Shown piece after piece: positions 7,913-15,990 of a stretch of DNA of 64,000 bases. Below the pieces are notes generated by a model, which saw only the letters and a program-made list of their open reading frames with translations, had not been told where the DNA came from and did no database searches. Within the stretch, counting starts at the first letter, position 1, and every line of letters starts with the position of its first letter. Origin of the DNA: DATAEG01 sp963703085 (GTDB lineage: Bacteria > Actinomycetota > Actinomycetes > Mycobacteriales > Jatrophihabitantaceae); NCBI GenBank assembly GCA_963703085.1, contig OY969789.1, positions 3,038,001 to 3,102,000 on the forward strand, given 5' to 3'. The position numbers were made by a program, and so were the translations under genes.

Positions 7913-8425
7913 ATGACCGGTGCCGCACGGCCAGTCGCGACCCGGGGCGTGGTGTTCATGCACTGCTGCCCTCCTGCGCTGGCCCCGCACGTCGAGTGGG
8001 CCCTGGCCGGCGTGCTCGGCCGTCCTGCCCGGCTGCCGTGGAGCGCTCAGCCGGCGGCTCCCGGTCAGCTCCGCGCTGAGGCATCGTGGAGCGGCCCGGT
8101 AGGCACTGGCACCAGGCTGGCCGCGGCGCTGCGGGCCTGGCCGATGCTGCGCTACGAGATCACCGAGGACGCATCCGCAGCCAATGACGGCGAGCGGCTT
8201 GCCCACGTCCCGGGGCGCGGCTTCCATCGGGCGACGGTGTCGGCGAACGGCGACATCCTGATCAGCGAGGAGCGGCTGCGCGGTCTGCTGGACCGGGCCC
8301 GCACCGCCGACGACTACGCGCACGGTCTGCACGACCTGCTCGGAACCGAATGGGACGCCGAGCTCGAGCCCTACCGCGAGGGCGGTGACGGCGCTCCGGT
8401 CACCCTGCTGCACCAGGCCATTTGA
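7913..8425 (+). CDS. DUF3145 family protein
   Basis: A 170-residue protein matching DUF3145, an actinobacteria-specific family typically next to the fabF/accD genes of type II fatty-acid synthesis. It starts at ATG 7913 after a GTGGAGGTG ribosome-site region and reads RGVVFMHCCPPALAPHVEWALAGVLG, with conserved RAWPMLRYEITEDAS and GERLAHVPGRGFHRA stretches. Here it is convergent with accD across a strong terminator. No biochemical role is known to me; the recurrent location suggests a link to lipid synthesis. Confidence 0.85.
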   Translation: MTGAARPVATRGVVFMHCCPPALAPHVEWALAGVLGRPARLPWSAQPAAPGQLRAEASWSGPVGTGTRLAAALRAWPMLRYEITEDASAANDGERLAHVPGRGFHRATVSANGDILISEERLRGLLDRARTADDYAHGLHDLLGTEWDAELEPYREGGDGAPVTLLHQAI

Positions 8426-8456
8426 CCCGCTCACATCTCGACCGCCAACCGAACTC

Positions 8457-8516
8457 CCCGTGATGATCAAGGCCGTCTGGTCGCTATAGCGACCAAACGG
8501 CCTTGATCATCACGGG
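8457..8516. terminator. 60-nt near-perfect hairpin, bidirectional terminator
   Basis: The centre is TCGCTA/TAGCGA at 8486/8487. The 30-bp arms match at every position except one (8477/8496). On the plus strand it is followed by TTTTGGGG. It lies between the convergent DUF3145 and accD genes, so it can end transcripts from both sides. The arms are far longer than an ordinary intrinsic terminator needs. Confidence 0.85.
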
Positions 8517-8545
8517 ATTTTGGGGGAGAGAGACCGGTTGCGGGA

Positions 8546-9964
8546 TTACAGCGGGATGTTGCCGTGGGCGCCGCGGCCGGCCGGCTGGCCGGCCAGCGCC
8601 TCGGTCAGCCGGGCCCGGGTACGCGCGGGCTCGACGATCTCGTCCACCACGCCGATGTCCATCGCCCGGCCCACCCCGCCGGCGATGCGCTCGTGCTCGG
8701 CGGCGAGCTGACCGTGCAGCGCCTCGCGCTCGCCGGACGGTGCCGCGGCCAGCTTCTTACGGTGCAGGATGCCGACGGCCGCGCTGGCGCCCATGACCGC
8801 GACCTCGGCGCCGGGCCAGGCGAACACCGAGTTCGCACCGAGCGATCGGGCGTTCATCGCGATGTATGCACCGCCGTAGGCCTTGCGGGTGACGAGGGTG
8901 ACTCGCGGGACGACGGCCTCGCCGAACGCGTGCAGCAGCTTGGCGCCCCGGCGCACCACCCCGTCCCATTCCTGCCCGACGCCGGGCAGATACCCGGGCA
9001 CATCGACCAGCACCACCAGCGGCACACCGAACGCATCGCACATCCGCACGAACCGAGCTGACTTCTCCGCCGATGCGGAATCCAGGCAGCCGCCGAGACG
9101 CAGCGGATTGTTCGCGATGACCCCCACGGTGCGACCGGTGAGCCGGCCGAGGCCAATGACCACGTTGGGCGCCCACCTGGCATGCAGCTCGGTGAACGTA
9201 TCGGTGTCCAGTAGGCCGTTGACCAACGGCCGCACATCGTAGGCCCGCTTCGGATTGTCCGGCAGCAACGCCGAGACGTCGGTGTCCGGGCCGATCGCAG
9301 CGTGATCGAAGCTGCCCTGTGCGGCCAACAGGTCCGCCAGGGTCCGCGCGGCGACCAGGGCGTCCTCGTCAGAATCAGTCGTCAGGTGTACTACGCCGCT
9401 GCGCCGGCCGTGCGTGTCGGAGCCGCCCAGTGACTCCATATCGACGTTCTCGCCGGTCACGCTGCGCACCACGTCCGGGCCGGTGACGAACACCCGGCCG
9501 TTCGCCGACATGATCACCAGGTCGGTCAGGGCCGGACCGTAAGCCGCGCCACCGGCCGCCGGCCCGAGCACGACCGAGATCTGTGGCACCCGGCCGGAGG
9601 CTCGGATCATCGCCGCGAAGACCCGACCGACTGCGTCCAGTGCTTCCACGCCGTCGGCCAGCCGGGCTCCGGCACAGTGCCACAGCCCGATCACCGGGAC
9701 GCGGTCGCGGACCGCGGCATCGATGGCATCGACGATGTACTGGCAACCGACCGACCCCATGGCGCCACCCATCACCGTGCCGTCGGTGCAGAACGCGGTC
9801 ACCGCCGAGCCGTTGATGCGGCCGCGTACCGCGTAGACCCCGCTGGTATCGCGCGGGGACAGCGGCTGCACCGAAGCGGCGTCGAGCAACCGTTCGAGGC
9901 GCAGCTCCGGGTCGCGTGGATCGCGCACCGCGTCGGTGGTGGGTGGTTCGACGACGACGGTCAT
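8546..9964 (-). CDS. accD: acyl-CoA carboxylase beta (carboxyltransferase) subunit
   Basis: A 472-residue carboxyltransferase subunit of an acetyl/propionyl-CoA carboxylase, AccD6-like by context. It has both crotonase-fold halves: CQYIVDAIDAAVRD with GAGARLADGV-type residues (WHCAGARLADG), LGPAAGGAAYGPALTD, and in the second half DVPGYLPGVGQEWDGVVRRGAKLLHAF and TRKAYGGAYIAMNARSLGANSVFAWPGAEVAVMG. It is slightly shorter than propionyl-CoA carboxylase beta chains (about 520-550), like AccD6. It is the last gene of the fabD-fabH-acpP-fabF-accD operon, 19 bp after fabF, and would supply malonyl-CoA. The biotin-bearing alpha subunit is not in the window. Confidence 0.92.
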   Translation of the reverse strand: MTVVVEPPTTDAVRDPRDPELRLERLLDAASVQPLSPRDTSGVYAVRGRINGSAVTAFCTDGTVMGGAMGSVGCQYIVDAIDAAVRDRVPVIGLWHCAGARLADGVEALDAVGRVFAAMIRASGRVPQISVVLGPAAGGAAYGPALTDLVIMSANGRVFVTGPDVVRSVTGENVDMESLGGSDTHGRRSGVVHLTTDSDEDALVAARTLADLLAAQGSFDHAAIGPDTDVSALLPDNPKRAYDVRPLVNGLLDTDTFTELHARWAPNVVIGLGRLTGRTVGVIANNPLRLGGCLDSASAEKSARFVRMCDAFGVPLVVLVDVPGYLPGVGQEWDGVVRRGAKLLHAFGEAVVPRVTLVTRKAYGGAYIAMNARSLGANSVFAWPGAEVAVMGASAAVGILHRKKLAAAPSGEREALHGQLAAEHERIAGGVGRAMDIGVVDEIVEPARTRARLTEALAGQPAGRGAHGNIPL

Positions 9965-9983
9965 CGCTCCCTCCGGAGGGTGA

Positions 9984-11216
9984 TCAGGCTTTGCGGAACA
10001 GCACCGAGGCGTTGTGCCCGCCGAAGCCGAAGGAGTTGCAGATCGCGGCCGGGACGCTCATCGAGCGAGCCTCCCGAGGGACGTCCACACACAGCTCCTC
10101 GTCGGGGTTGACGAGGTTCGCGGTCGGCGGGACGACATCGTCGCGTACCGACAGCAGGGTGGCGATGCTCTCGACCGCACCGGCCGCGCCGATGAGGTGA
10201 CCGGTCATCGACTTCGTCGCAGTGACGACGGTCTGCTCACCGAACAGCCCGGCCACTGCCTTCACCTCGCCGATGTCACCGACGGGGGTGGAGGTGGCAT
10301 GTGCGTTGACGTGCACCACCTCCGACTTGTCGATACCGGCCCGGTCCAGCGCCTGTTGCATCGCCCGCCGCTGCCCGGAACCAGCCGGGTCGGGGGCGGT
10401 GATGTGGTGGCTGTCGGCGGTGACCCCCGCGCCGGCCAGCACCGCATACGGCGTGCGGCCGCGGGCAAGGGCGTCCTCGCGCCGCTCCAGGATGAGAGCG
10501 CCGGCGCCCTCGCCGATGACGAAGCCATCGCGATCCCGGTCGAACGGCCGCGAGGCGTGCTCCGGGTCGTCGTTGCGGGTGCTCATCGCGCGCATCTGGG
10601 CGAACCCACTGATCGTCAACGGGTGGATGCAGGCCTCCGCCCCGCCGACGATGACGAGATCTGCCCGGCCGAGTTCCAGCAGGTCCAGCCCGTAGGCAAT
10701 CGCTTCGGCGCCAGAGGCACACGCGCTGACCGGCGTGTGCACGCCGGCCCGAGCCACCAGCTTCAGCCCGACATACGCCGCCGGCCCGTTCGGCATGTCC
10801 ATCGGGATGAGCATCGGGCTGACCTTGCTCGGACCACGGGCCAGCATCAGGTCGTGCTGGTCGATGAGGCTGGTGACCCCGCCGACGCCGGTGCCGAAGA
10901 CCACCGCAACGCGTTCCGGTTCCAGACCGTTCTCCGCCGAGGTGCCGACGAATCCGGCGTCTGCCCAGGCCTCGTCGGCGGCCACGATGGCCGCCTGCTG
11001 GCTGCGATCCATGCGCCGTGCCTGCGTGCGCGGGACCACATCCGCGGGGTTGACAGCCATCCGCGCCGCGAAGCGGACGGAGAGGTCGGCCGCCCAGTCC
11101 TCGGTCAGCGTCGCCACTCCGGATCGGCCGTGCAGCATGCCGTCCCAGGTCGACTTGACGTCACCGCCGAGCGGTGTGGTCGCACCGACACCGGTGACGA
11201 CGATGTCGGTGCTCAT
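9984..11216 (-). CDS. fabF: beta-ketoacyl-ACP synthase II
   Basis: A 410-residue condensing enzyme that extends acyl-ACP with malonyl-ACP (KasA/FabF type). The catalytic triad is visible: Cys166 in TPVSACASGAEAI, His in VNAHATSTPVGD, and His in MTGHLIGAAGAVES. The C-terminal NSFGFGGHNASVLF glycine-rich loop is also present. It follows acpP by 127 bp in the same orientation and precedes accD. The gap to acpP holds a short stretch rich in CTTCGCAAGCTCAG-type sequence but no gene. Confidence 0.95.
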   Translation of the reverse strand: MSTDIVVTGVGATTPLGGDVKSTWDGMLHGRSGVATLTEDWAADLSVRFAARMAVNPADVVPRTQARRMDRSQQAAIVAADEAWADAGFVGTSAENGLEPERVAVVFGTGVGGVTSLIDQHDLMLARGPSKVSPMLIPMDMPNGPAAYVGLKLVARAGVHTPVSACASGAEAIAYGLDLLELGRADLVIVGGAEACIHPLTISGFAQMRAMSTRNDDPEHASRPFDRDRDGFVIGEGAGALILERREDALARGRTPYAVLAGAGVTADSHHITAPDPAGSGQRRAMQQALDRAGIDKSEVVHVNAHATSTPVGDIGEVKAVAGLFGEQTVVTATKSMTGHLIGAAGAVESIATLLSVRDDVVPPTANLVNPDEELCVDVPREARSMSVPAAICNSFGFGGHNASVLFRKA

Positions 11217-11343
11217 GGCGCCGGCTTCGCAAGCTCAGCGCTACGCACGCGCCCGGACCTACGGTTGGCGCGGGAACGTCGTTGTTCGGCGCGTCCTTGC
11301 ATGATCATGGGGCTCCTCTGGGCGTAACGGTGTCGTTTGCCGG

Positions 11344-11595
11344 TCAGCCGGCGGTCTCGTTGGACTCGATGTAGGAGACGGCATCGCCGACCGTCTTCAG
11401 CTTGGGCAGCTCGTCGTCGGGGATCTTCACCCCGAACTTCTCCTCGGCGGCCATCGCCACCTCGACCATGCTCAGTGAATCGACGTCGAGGTCGTCGGTG
11501 AACGACTTGTCGTCGGCCACCTGGTCGGGAGCGACGTCGGCGACCTCATTGAGGATCTCGGCCAGTCCTGCACGGATCTCGTCGGCTGATGCCAT
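11344..11595 (-). CDS. acpP: acyl carrier protein
   Basis: An 83-residue acidic carrier protein starting MASADEIRAGLAEI at ATG 11595, preceded by AGGACGGG. The phosphopantetheine Ser lies in DDLDVDSLSMVEVAM, the hallmark of FAS-II ACPs. It sits between fabH (83 bp upstream) and fabF. It carries growing acyl chains for FabD, FabH and FabF encoded around it. The frame remains open upstream, but only this start gives the ACP. Confidence 0.95.
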   Translation of the reverse strand: MASADEIRAGLAEILNEVADVAPDQVADDKSFTDDLDVDSLSMVEVAMAAEEKFGVKIPDDELPKLKTVGDAVSYIESNETAG

Positions 11596-11678
11596 GGGCC
11601 CGTCCTTCCTGTGAAGTGTCGACCGCCCACCTTGGCCGGTCGGTACTGCTGCGTCGCCGGAATGGCGACGCAACGTCG

Positions 11679-12650
11679 TTACGGTGCGAGCACGACCTGG
11701 CCGGCGAACGCCAGTCCGGAGCCGAAGCCGAGGATGAGCACTGGCGCGCCGGACGGAATGTCGCCGCGGGCGACCATCTTCGACAGCGCCAGCGGAATGG
11801 TCGCAGCCGACGTGTTGCCCGACTCGACGATGTCGCGAGCCACCCGATCGCTCGGCACCCCCAGCTTCTTGGCGATCATCTCGATGATCCGCAGATTGGC
11901 CTGGTGTGGGACGAACGCGGCCAGGTCGGCCGGATCGACGCCGGCCCGGGCGCACGCCTCGAGGGCGATCGGCACCATCCTGGTGGTGGCCCACCGGTAG
12001 ACCGACTGCCCGTCCTGCTCGAAGTATCCGGTGGTGGGATTGATGACCACCTTCTCGGACAGCTCACCGTCGCTGCCCCACACCACCGGGCCGAGGCCGG
12101 GTTCGGCCGAACCGCCCACCACGGCCGCTCCGGCGCCGTCACCCAGGATGATGCAGGTGGACCGGTCGGTGAAGTCGAGCCAGCCGGAGAAGCGCTCGGC
12201 AGCGACCACGAGGACGGTGTGCGCATGACCGGCCAGAACGGCGGCAGATGCAGCATTGAGCGCGTAGGCGAAACCCGAGCACCCGGAGTTGACGTCGTAG
12301 GCGCCGGGCGCATGGATACCGAGCCGGGCGGCCAGTTGCGGGGAGCAGGCAGGCACCGGCGAGGGCATCGTGCAGGTTGCCGCGATGACGAGGTCGACCT
12401 GATCGGTCGAGACGCCGGCGTTCGCCAGTGCCTTGCTACCGGCCTGCTCGGCGAGATCGACGACGGTTTCGTCGGGCGCTGCGAACCGGCGCTCAGCGAT
12501 GCCTACCCGAGTTCGGATCCACTCGTCGTCGGTGTCGACACCGCGCGCGATCAGGTCCGCATTCGTGACGACCTGCGCGGGCTGGTAATGCCCCAGGCCC
12601 AGGATGCGGGTGTGCTGTGCGCTGGGCTGGGAGGCGACCAACGTCGTCAT
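11679..12650 (-). CDS. fabH: beta-ketoacyl-ACP synthase III
   Basis: A 323-residue initiating condensing enzyme that joins an acyl-CoA primer to malonyl-ACP. The catalytic residues are Cys124 (DVNSGCSGFAYAL), His (VPHQANLRIIEM) and Asn (ESGNTSAATIPLAL). The WIRTRVGIAERR motif near residue 45 is typical. The ATG at 12650 shares one base with the fabD stop (TGATG), so translation is coupled. The 25-codon upstream extension in this frame lies inside fabD and is not used. Confidence 0.94.
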   Translation of the reverse strand: MTTLVASQPSAQHTRILGLGHYQPAQVVTNADLIARGVDTDDEWIRTRVGIAERRFAAPDETVVDLAEQAGSKALANAGVSTDQVDLVIAATCTMPSPVPACSPQLAARLGIHAPGAYDVNSGCSGFAYALNAASAAVLAGHAHTVLVVAAERFSGWLDFTDRSTCIILGDGAGAAVVGGSAEPGLGPVVWGSDGELSEKVVINPTTGYFEQDGQSVYRWATTRMVPIALEACARAGVDPADLAAFVPHQANLRIIEMIAKKLGVPSDRVARDIVESGNTSAATIPLALSKMVARGDIPSGAPVLILGFGSGLAFAGQVVLAP

Positions 12651-13819
12651 CAGTCCTCCGATCCTGCTTGGACGCGGGCTACCGGGAGTCCGGCGCCGAC
12701 AATGTCCCCGTCGTGACGCACCCACTCGGCCAGCACCCCGCTGGCCCCGGTGACCACGGCGTGCTCGTCGCGGTTGGTGCTGATGGTGCCGATCCGAACT
12801 CCTCGCCGAACGAACTCGCCTTCGACGGCATCGGCCGCCGGATGGAAGACGCCCTTGGCCGGGCTGACCACCACGTGGAAGTCCACAGTGTGCTCGCCCT
12901 GCCCGTGTTGCACTACGCCTTGGATCGCTTCCCGGGCTGCGGCGAGATCATCCGGCGACTTGAGCGGAAGAAGCTGCACCCCGGGCAGCTCCCGCTTGGC
13001 AATGCCGGTCAGCGTTCCAGCCGGTGGAAGTTCGATCGCAACGCGCACTTCCAGGTGGCGCAGGGTGTCCAGGCAGAGGTCCCAGCGCACCGGCCGGGTG
13101 ATCTGGCGGACCAGCCCGTTGAGCACCCCGTGCCCGGTGCTCACTGACGCGCCATCGGCGTTGGACAGCAACAGGTGCTGCGGATTGCGGGCCGAGAGTG
13201 ACTGGGAGAACTCGGCGAGCGCGTCCTCGGCCGGTCCCATGTAGTGGGTGTGGAAGGCGCCGGCAACGGGCAGTGGCCGGACCCGCGCACCCTCGGGCGG
13301 GTGTGCGGCAAGTTCGGCCAGCGCGTCCATCCCGCCGGCAGCGACTATCTGACCGGCGCCGTTGCGATTCGCCGCGGTGAGGCCCACCGCATCGATCGTC
13401 GCGACGACCTGATCGGGGTCGCCGCCGAGGACCGCCGACATGCCGGTCGGGGCGATCGCGCAGGCTGCGGCCATCTCGGCGCCGCGACGTGCCGCGAAGG
13501 CCACCGCATCGCCGGCGTCGAGCGCCCCGGCAACGGCGGCCGCGGTCAGCTCGCCGACGCTGTGGCCGGCGACGACCACCCCGTCGCCGCCGAGTCCCAG
13601 CTGGGTTGCCGCCGCGAGCCCGAGCGCCACGATCAGTGGCTGGGTGACGGCGGTGTCCTTGATCTCCGCGGCGTCGGCCACGGTACCCAGCCGACGCAGG
13701 TCGAGGCGGGCCAGCTCACTGAACTCGCCGATCTGCGCCTCGACGCCGGGCAGCTCCAGCCAGGGCGACAGCATTCCCGGGGTCTGCGCGCCCTGACCGG
13801 GGGCGAGGATGGCCAGCAC
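12650..13819 (-). CDS. fabD: malonyl-CoA:ACP transacylase with extra C-terminal biotinyl/lipoyl-like domain
   Basis: Residues 1 to about 300 are a standard FabD: LAPGQGAQTPGML at the N-terminus, the GHSVGE nucleophilic Ser near residue 90, and GAFHTHYM. The chain then continues to residue 389, where 317-389 look like a biotinyl/lipoyl fold (VSPAKGVFHP, VRRGVRIGTI, GVLAEWVRHDGDIVGAGLPVARV). The position of the biotin-accepting Lys is occupied by NRDEH, so no modification is expected. Start at GTG 13819 fits other FabD proteins. An in-frame GTG at 13885 sits 6 bp after a TATCCT box and could be a leaderless start adding 22 residues. It is the first gene of the fab operon, downstream of the fasR-type regulator. 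Confidence 0.88.
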   Translation of the reverse strand: MLAILAPGQGAQTPGMLSPWLELPGVEAQIGEFSELARLDLRRLGTVADAAEIKDTAVTQPLIVALGLAAATQLGLGGDGVVVAGHSVGELTAAAVAGALDAGDAVAFAARRGAEMAAACAIAPTGMSAVLGGDPDQVVATIDAVGLTAANRNGAGQIVAAGGMDALAELAAHPPEGARVRPLPVAGAFHTHYMGPAEDALAEFSQSLSARNPQHLLLSNADGASVSTGHGVLNGLVRQITRPVRWDLCLDTLRHLEVRVAIELPPAGTLTGIAKRELPGVQLLPLKSPDDLAAAREAIQGVVQHGQGEHTVDFHVVVSPAKGVFHPAADAVEGEFVRRGVRIGTISTNRDEHAVVTGASGVLAEWVRHDGDIVGAGLPVARVQAGSED

Positions 13820-13891
13820 CGCCCCACGCTCTCGCGAATCCGGGGTCTTCGGCGAGCCGGACTCACACAGCGTTCCCACGGTCACGGTTAG

Positions 13892-13961
13892 AGGATAGCT
13901 ACAAAGACTTGCCGGACTGTCGCGGGTTAATCCGACGACGTCTGGAGGAAATCTCCCAGAC
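13892..13961 (-). promoter_or_regulatory. fabD promoter region with inverted repeat
   Basis: On the minus strand a TATCCT -10-like box (13897-13892) ends 6 bp before an in-frame GTG at 13885. About 45 bp upstream is GTCTGG (13940-13945), 10 bp, CCAGAC (13956-13961), a 6-bp-arm inverted repeat. As the only dyad between the regulator gene and fabD, it is a candidate FasR site. The site assignment is inference. Confidence 0.4.
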
Positions 13962-13980
13962 TGTCCGCGCCCCGGAGCGC

Positions 13981-15195
13981 TCATCCCACCTGGATCGCGA
14001 TCCGCCCCAGAGCGATGGCGATGCGGATCGTGTAGCCCTCGCGGGGTGCGGTAGCCGACAGCCCGCAGATCACCGGGACGCGCCCGAGGCGGTAGCGCAC
14101 GGTGTTCGGATGGACGAACAGGGCGCGTGCCGTCGCCTCCAGCGAGCTGCCCGAGTCGAAGTACGCATCCAGAGTGGTGAGCAGTGTCTCGGTGGCCGCC
14201 AGCGGCCGGTACACCGTCTCGATGAGGCGGGTCCGTGCCGCCGGGTCGCCGGCCAGAGCACGCTCGGCCAGCAACTCGTCGGCGTCCACCGGGCGTGGTG
14301 CGGCCGGCCAGGCGGCCACCACGTCCAGCCCGCTCAGCGCAGCGCGAGTGGATTCGCCCGCCGCGGCCACCCCCTCGACCAGCGGCCCGGCGACGATCGG
14401 GGCGCCTGGCGCGAATATGTCCAGGAAAGCCGCCGGCCAGCCGGCGACTTCCTTGGTGCTGGGCAGGCCACCCACCACCACCACGAGGCGTCCGGCGTGG
14501 ATGCCAGCCATGCAGTCCAGTTTCATCCGCCGGGCGGTTCGGTGCACCGTCTCCAGGGTGGCCGTCGGATCGAGCTCCGGCGCGCTGCCGACGATCGCCG
14601 CGACCGCGCCGGGGCGGTGCCAGCCCAGTGCGGCCGCCTGGCTCGACGGCGCCGCCTGGCTCGACTCGGTGCCGCGGACCAACCCGTCGATGACCAGCGA
14701 TTCCAGCCGAGCGTCCCAGGCGCCTCGGCTCTCCGCCGCGCCGGCGTACACCCGCGCGGCGGCGAAGGCGATCTCACGGGAGAACCGCAGCATCGACTCG
14801 CGGACTTCGACCTCGTCGCCGGGCGCAGCCAGCAAGGGCACCCGCTCCTCGACCACCCCGAGCATCACCCGCACCATCTCGACGGTCTGGCGCAGCGAGA
14901 CAGTGCGGGTCAGTTCCGGGGGAGCAGCGCCGAACACGTCGGTGGCAAGGCGCATCGCATCGGTCGGCGATCGCAGCCACTCGACAAAGCTGCTCACGCC
15001 CGCTTGGGCCACGAGGGTGACCCAGCTGCGCTGGTCGGCGGGCAACGCACGAAACCAGGCCAGCGTGTCGTCCATCTTCGCCACGCTCTGGGTAGCGAGG
15101 GCGCCGGAGGATCGTTCGATCCGGCGGATGGTCTCCTCCGCGACGTCAGCCACGTCGAGCAGCCTGCCACGCGGGCGTGCGCCCATGTCGGCCAC
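13981..15195 (-). CDS. fasR: PucR-type regulator of fatty-acid synthesis (FasR-like)
   Basis: A 404-residue protein with the PucR C-terminal helix-turn-helix: LETLLTTLDAYFDSGSSLEATARALFVHPNTVRYRLGRV near residues 345-385. A GGDEF-like/CdaR-type middle region precedes it. The N-terminal half carries the RsbT-like conserved region common to FasR (ADQRSWVTLVAQAGVSSFVEWLR). In Streptomyces, the FasR activator is encoded immediately upstream of fabD, exactly this position. It starts at GTG 15195; an ATG three codons in (15186) is possible. A 160-bp gap separates it from fabD, so fabD likely has its own promoter. Confidence 0.85.
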   Translation of the reverse strand: MADMGARPRGRLLDVADVAEETIRRIERSSGALATQSVAKMDDTLAWFRALPADQRSWVTLVAQAGVSSFVEWLRSPTDAMRLATDVFGAAPPELTRTVSLRQTVEMVRVMLGVVEERVPLLAAPGDEVEVRESMLRFSREIAFAAARVYAGAAESRGAWDARLESLVIDGLVRGTESSQAAPSSQAAALGWHRPGAVAAIVGSAPELDPTATLETVHRTARRMKLDCMAGIHAGRLVVVVGGLPSTKEVAGWPAAFLDIFAPGAPIVAGPLVEGVAAAGESTRAALSGLDVVAAWPAAPRPVDADELLAERALAGDPAARTRLIETVYRPLAATETLLTTLDAYFDSGSSLEATARALFVHPNTVRYRLGRVPVICGLSATAPREGYTIRIAIALGRIAIQVG

Positions 15196-15253
15196 TCGAG
15201 CGGCGGCTAGCTCACCGTGCGGATGATCCAGCGCGATAAGGGAAATTCAGTAG

Positions 15254-15284
15254 TTGACTTCAAGTCCGCTTGAAGGCGCAGGGT
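15254..15284 (+). promoter_or_regulatory. MerR-type promoter/operator
   Basis: A -35 TTGACT (15254-15259) is followed by a 19-bp spacer and CAGGGT (15279-15284). The spacer holds a perfect dyad CTTCAAG-TCCG-CTTGAAG (15258-15275). An over-long spacer containing the dyad is the hallmark of promoters activated by MerR-family proteins, which twist the DNA. The ATG of the transketolase gene (15292) is 7 bp downstream of the -10, suggesting a leaderless transcript. No merR gene lies within the window. Confidence 0.6.
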
Positions 15285-15291
15285 CAATGCC

Positions 15292-15990
15292 ATGACCATC
15301 GAAGTAGCCGCCAAACAGACGTACGGGTACGACGAGTTGCCGCAGTTGCTCGGCCTGATGTCCGGTGACGAGACGCACGACCTTGCAGCGCTCTCGACCC
15401 TGGATGTGCTCTGGGTTCTCTACGACCGGATCCTGAACGTCGATCCGGGACGGCCCGACGACCCCGACCGGGACAGGTTCGTGCTGTCGAAGGGGCACGG
15501 CCCGATGGCGTTCTATGCGGTCCTCGCCGCCAAGGGATTTCTCGACCCGGGCGTGCTGCCGAGCTTCCAGCAATTCGACTCACCGCTCGGCGGCCATCCG
15601 GACCGGGTGCTGCTCCCCGGCGCCGAGATAGGCAGCGGCTCCCTGGGGCATGGGCTGCCACTGGCGGTCGGCATGGTGCACGGATTGCGGGTCAGTGGCA
15701 GTTCGGCGCGCGTGGTGTGCCTGATCGGCGACGGCGAACTGGACGAGGGCAGTAACCATGAGGCGCTCGCCTATGCCGGCGCCACCGGCCTGGCCCGGCT
15801 CACCGTCGTGGCGGTGGACAACCACTCCGGCCGTTATGGGTGGCACGGCGGCATCGCAGGTTGGTTCGCCGTTGCCGGCTGGGCGACACACACCGTGGAC
15901 GGCCATGACCGTGGCGCACTGGAGTCGGCACTCGCCACTCCGGACGCCGATCGGCCGACGCTCGTCGTCGCCGAGATTGCATCGCGATGA
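15292..15990 (+). CDS. transketolase, N-terminal (TPP-binding) subunit
   Basis: A 232-residue protein corresponding to the thiamine-diphosphate domain of transketolase. Visible are SKGHGPMAFYAVLAAKGF, GSLGHGLPLAVGMVHG, and the TPP/metal motif GDGELDEGSNHEALAYA followed by VVAVDNHSG. Split transketolases (two genes of about 230-300 residues) are a known arrangement and can act on unusual sugars or in secondary pathways. The stop overlaps the start of the partner gene (ATGA). Expression is probably driven by the MerR-type promoter just upstream. Confidence 0.9.
   Translation: MTIEVAAKQTYGYDELPQLLGLMSGDETHDLAALSTLDVLWVLYDRILNVDPGRPDDPDRDRFVLSKGHGPMAFYAVLAAKGFLDPGVLPSFQQFDSPLGGHPDRVLLPGAEIGSGSLGHGLPLAVGMVHGLRVSGSSARVVCLIGDGELDEGSNHEALAYAGATGLARLTVVAVDNHSGRYGWHGGIAGWFAVAGWATHTVDGHDRGALESALATPDADRPTLVVAEIASR

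Noticed and set aside
14102..15226. A 374-codon plus-strand frame opposite the FasR-type gene
   Set aside because: Ser/Arg/Ala-rich shadow of a recognised regulator gene in high-GC DNA.
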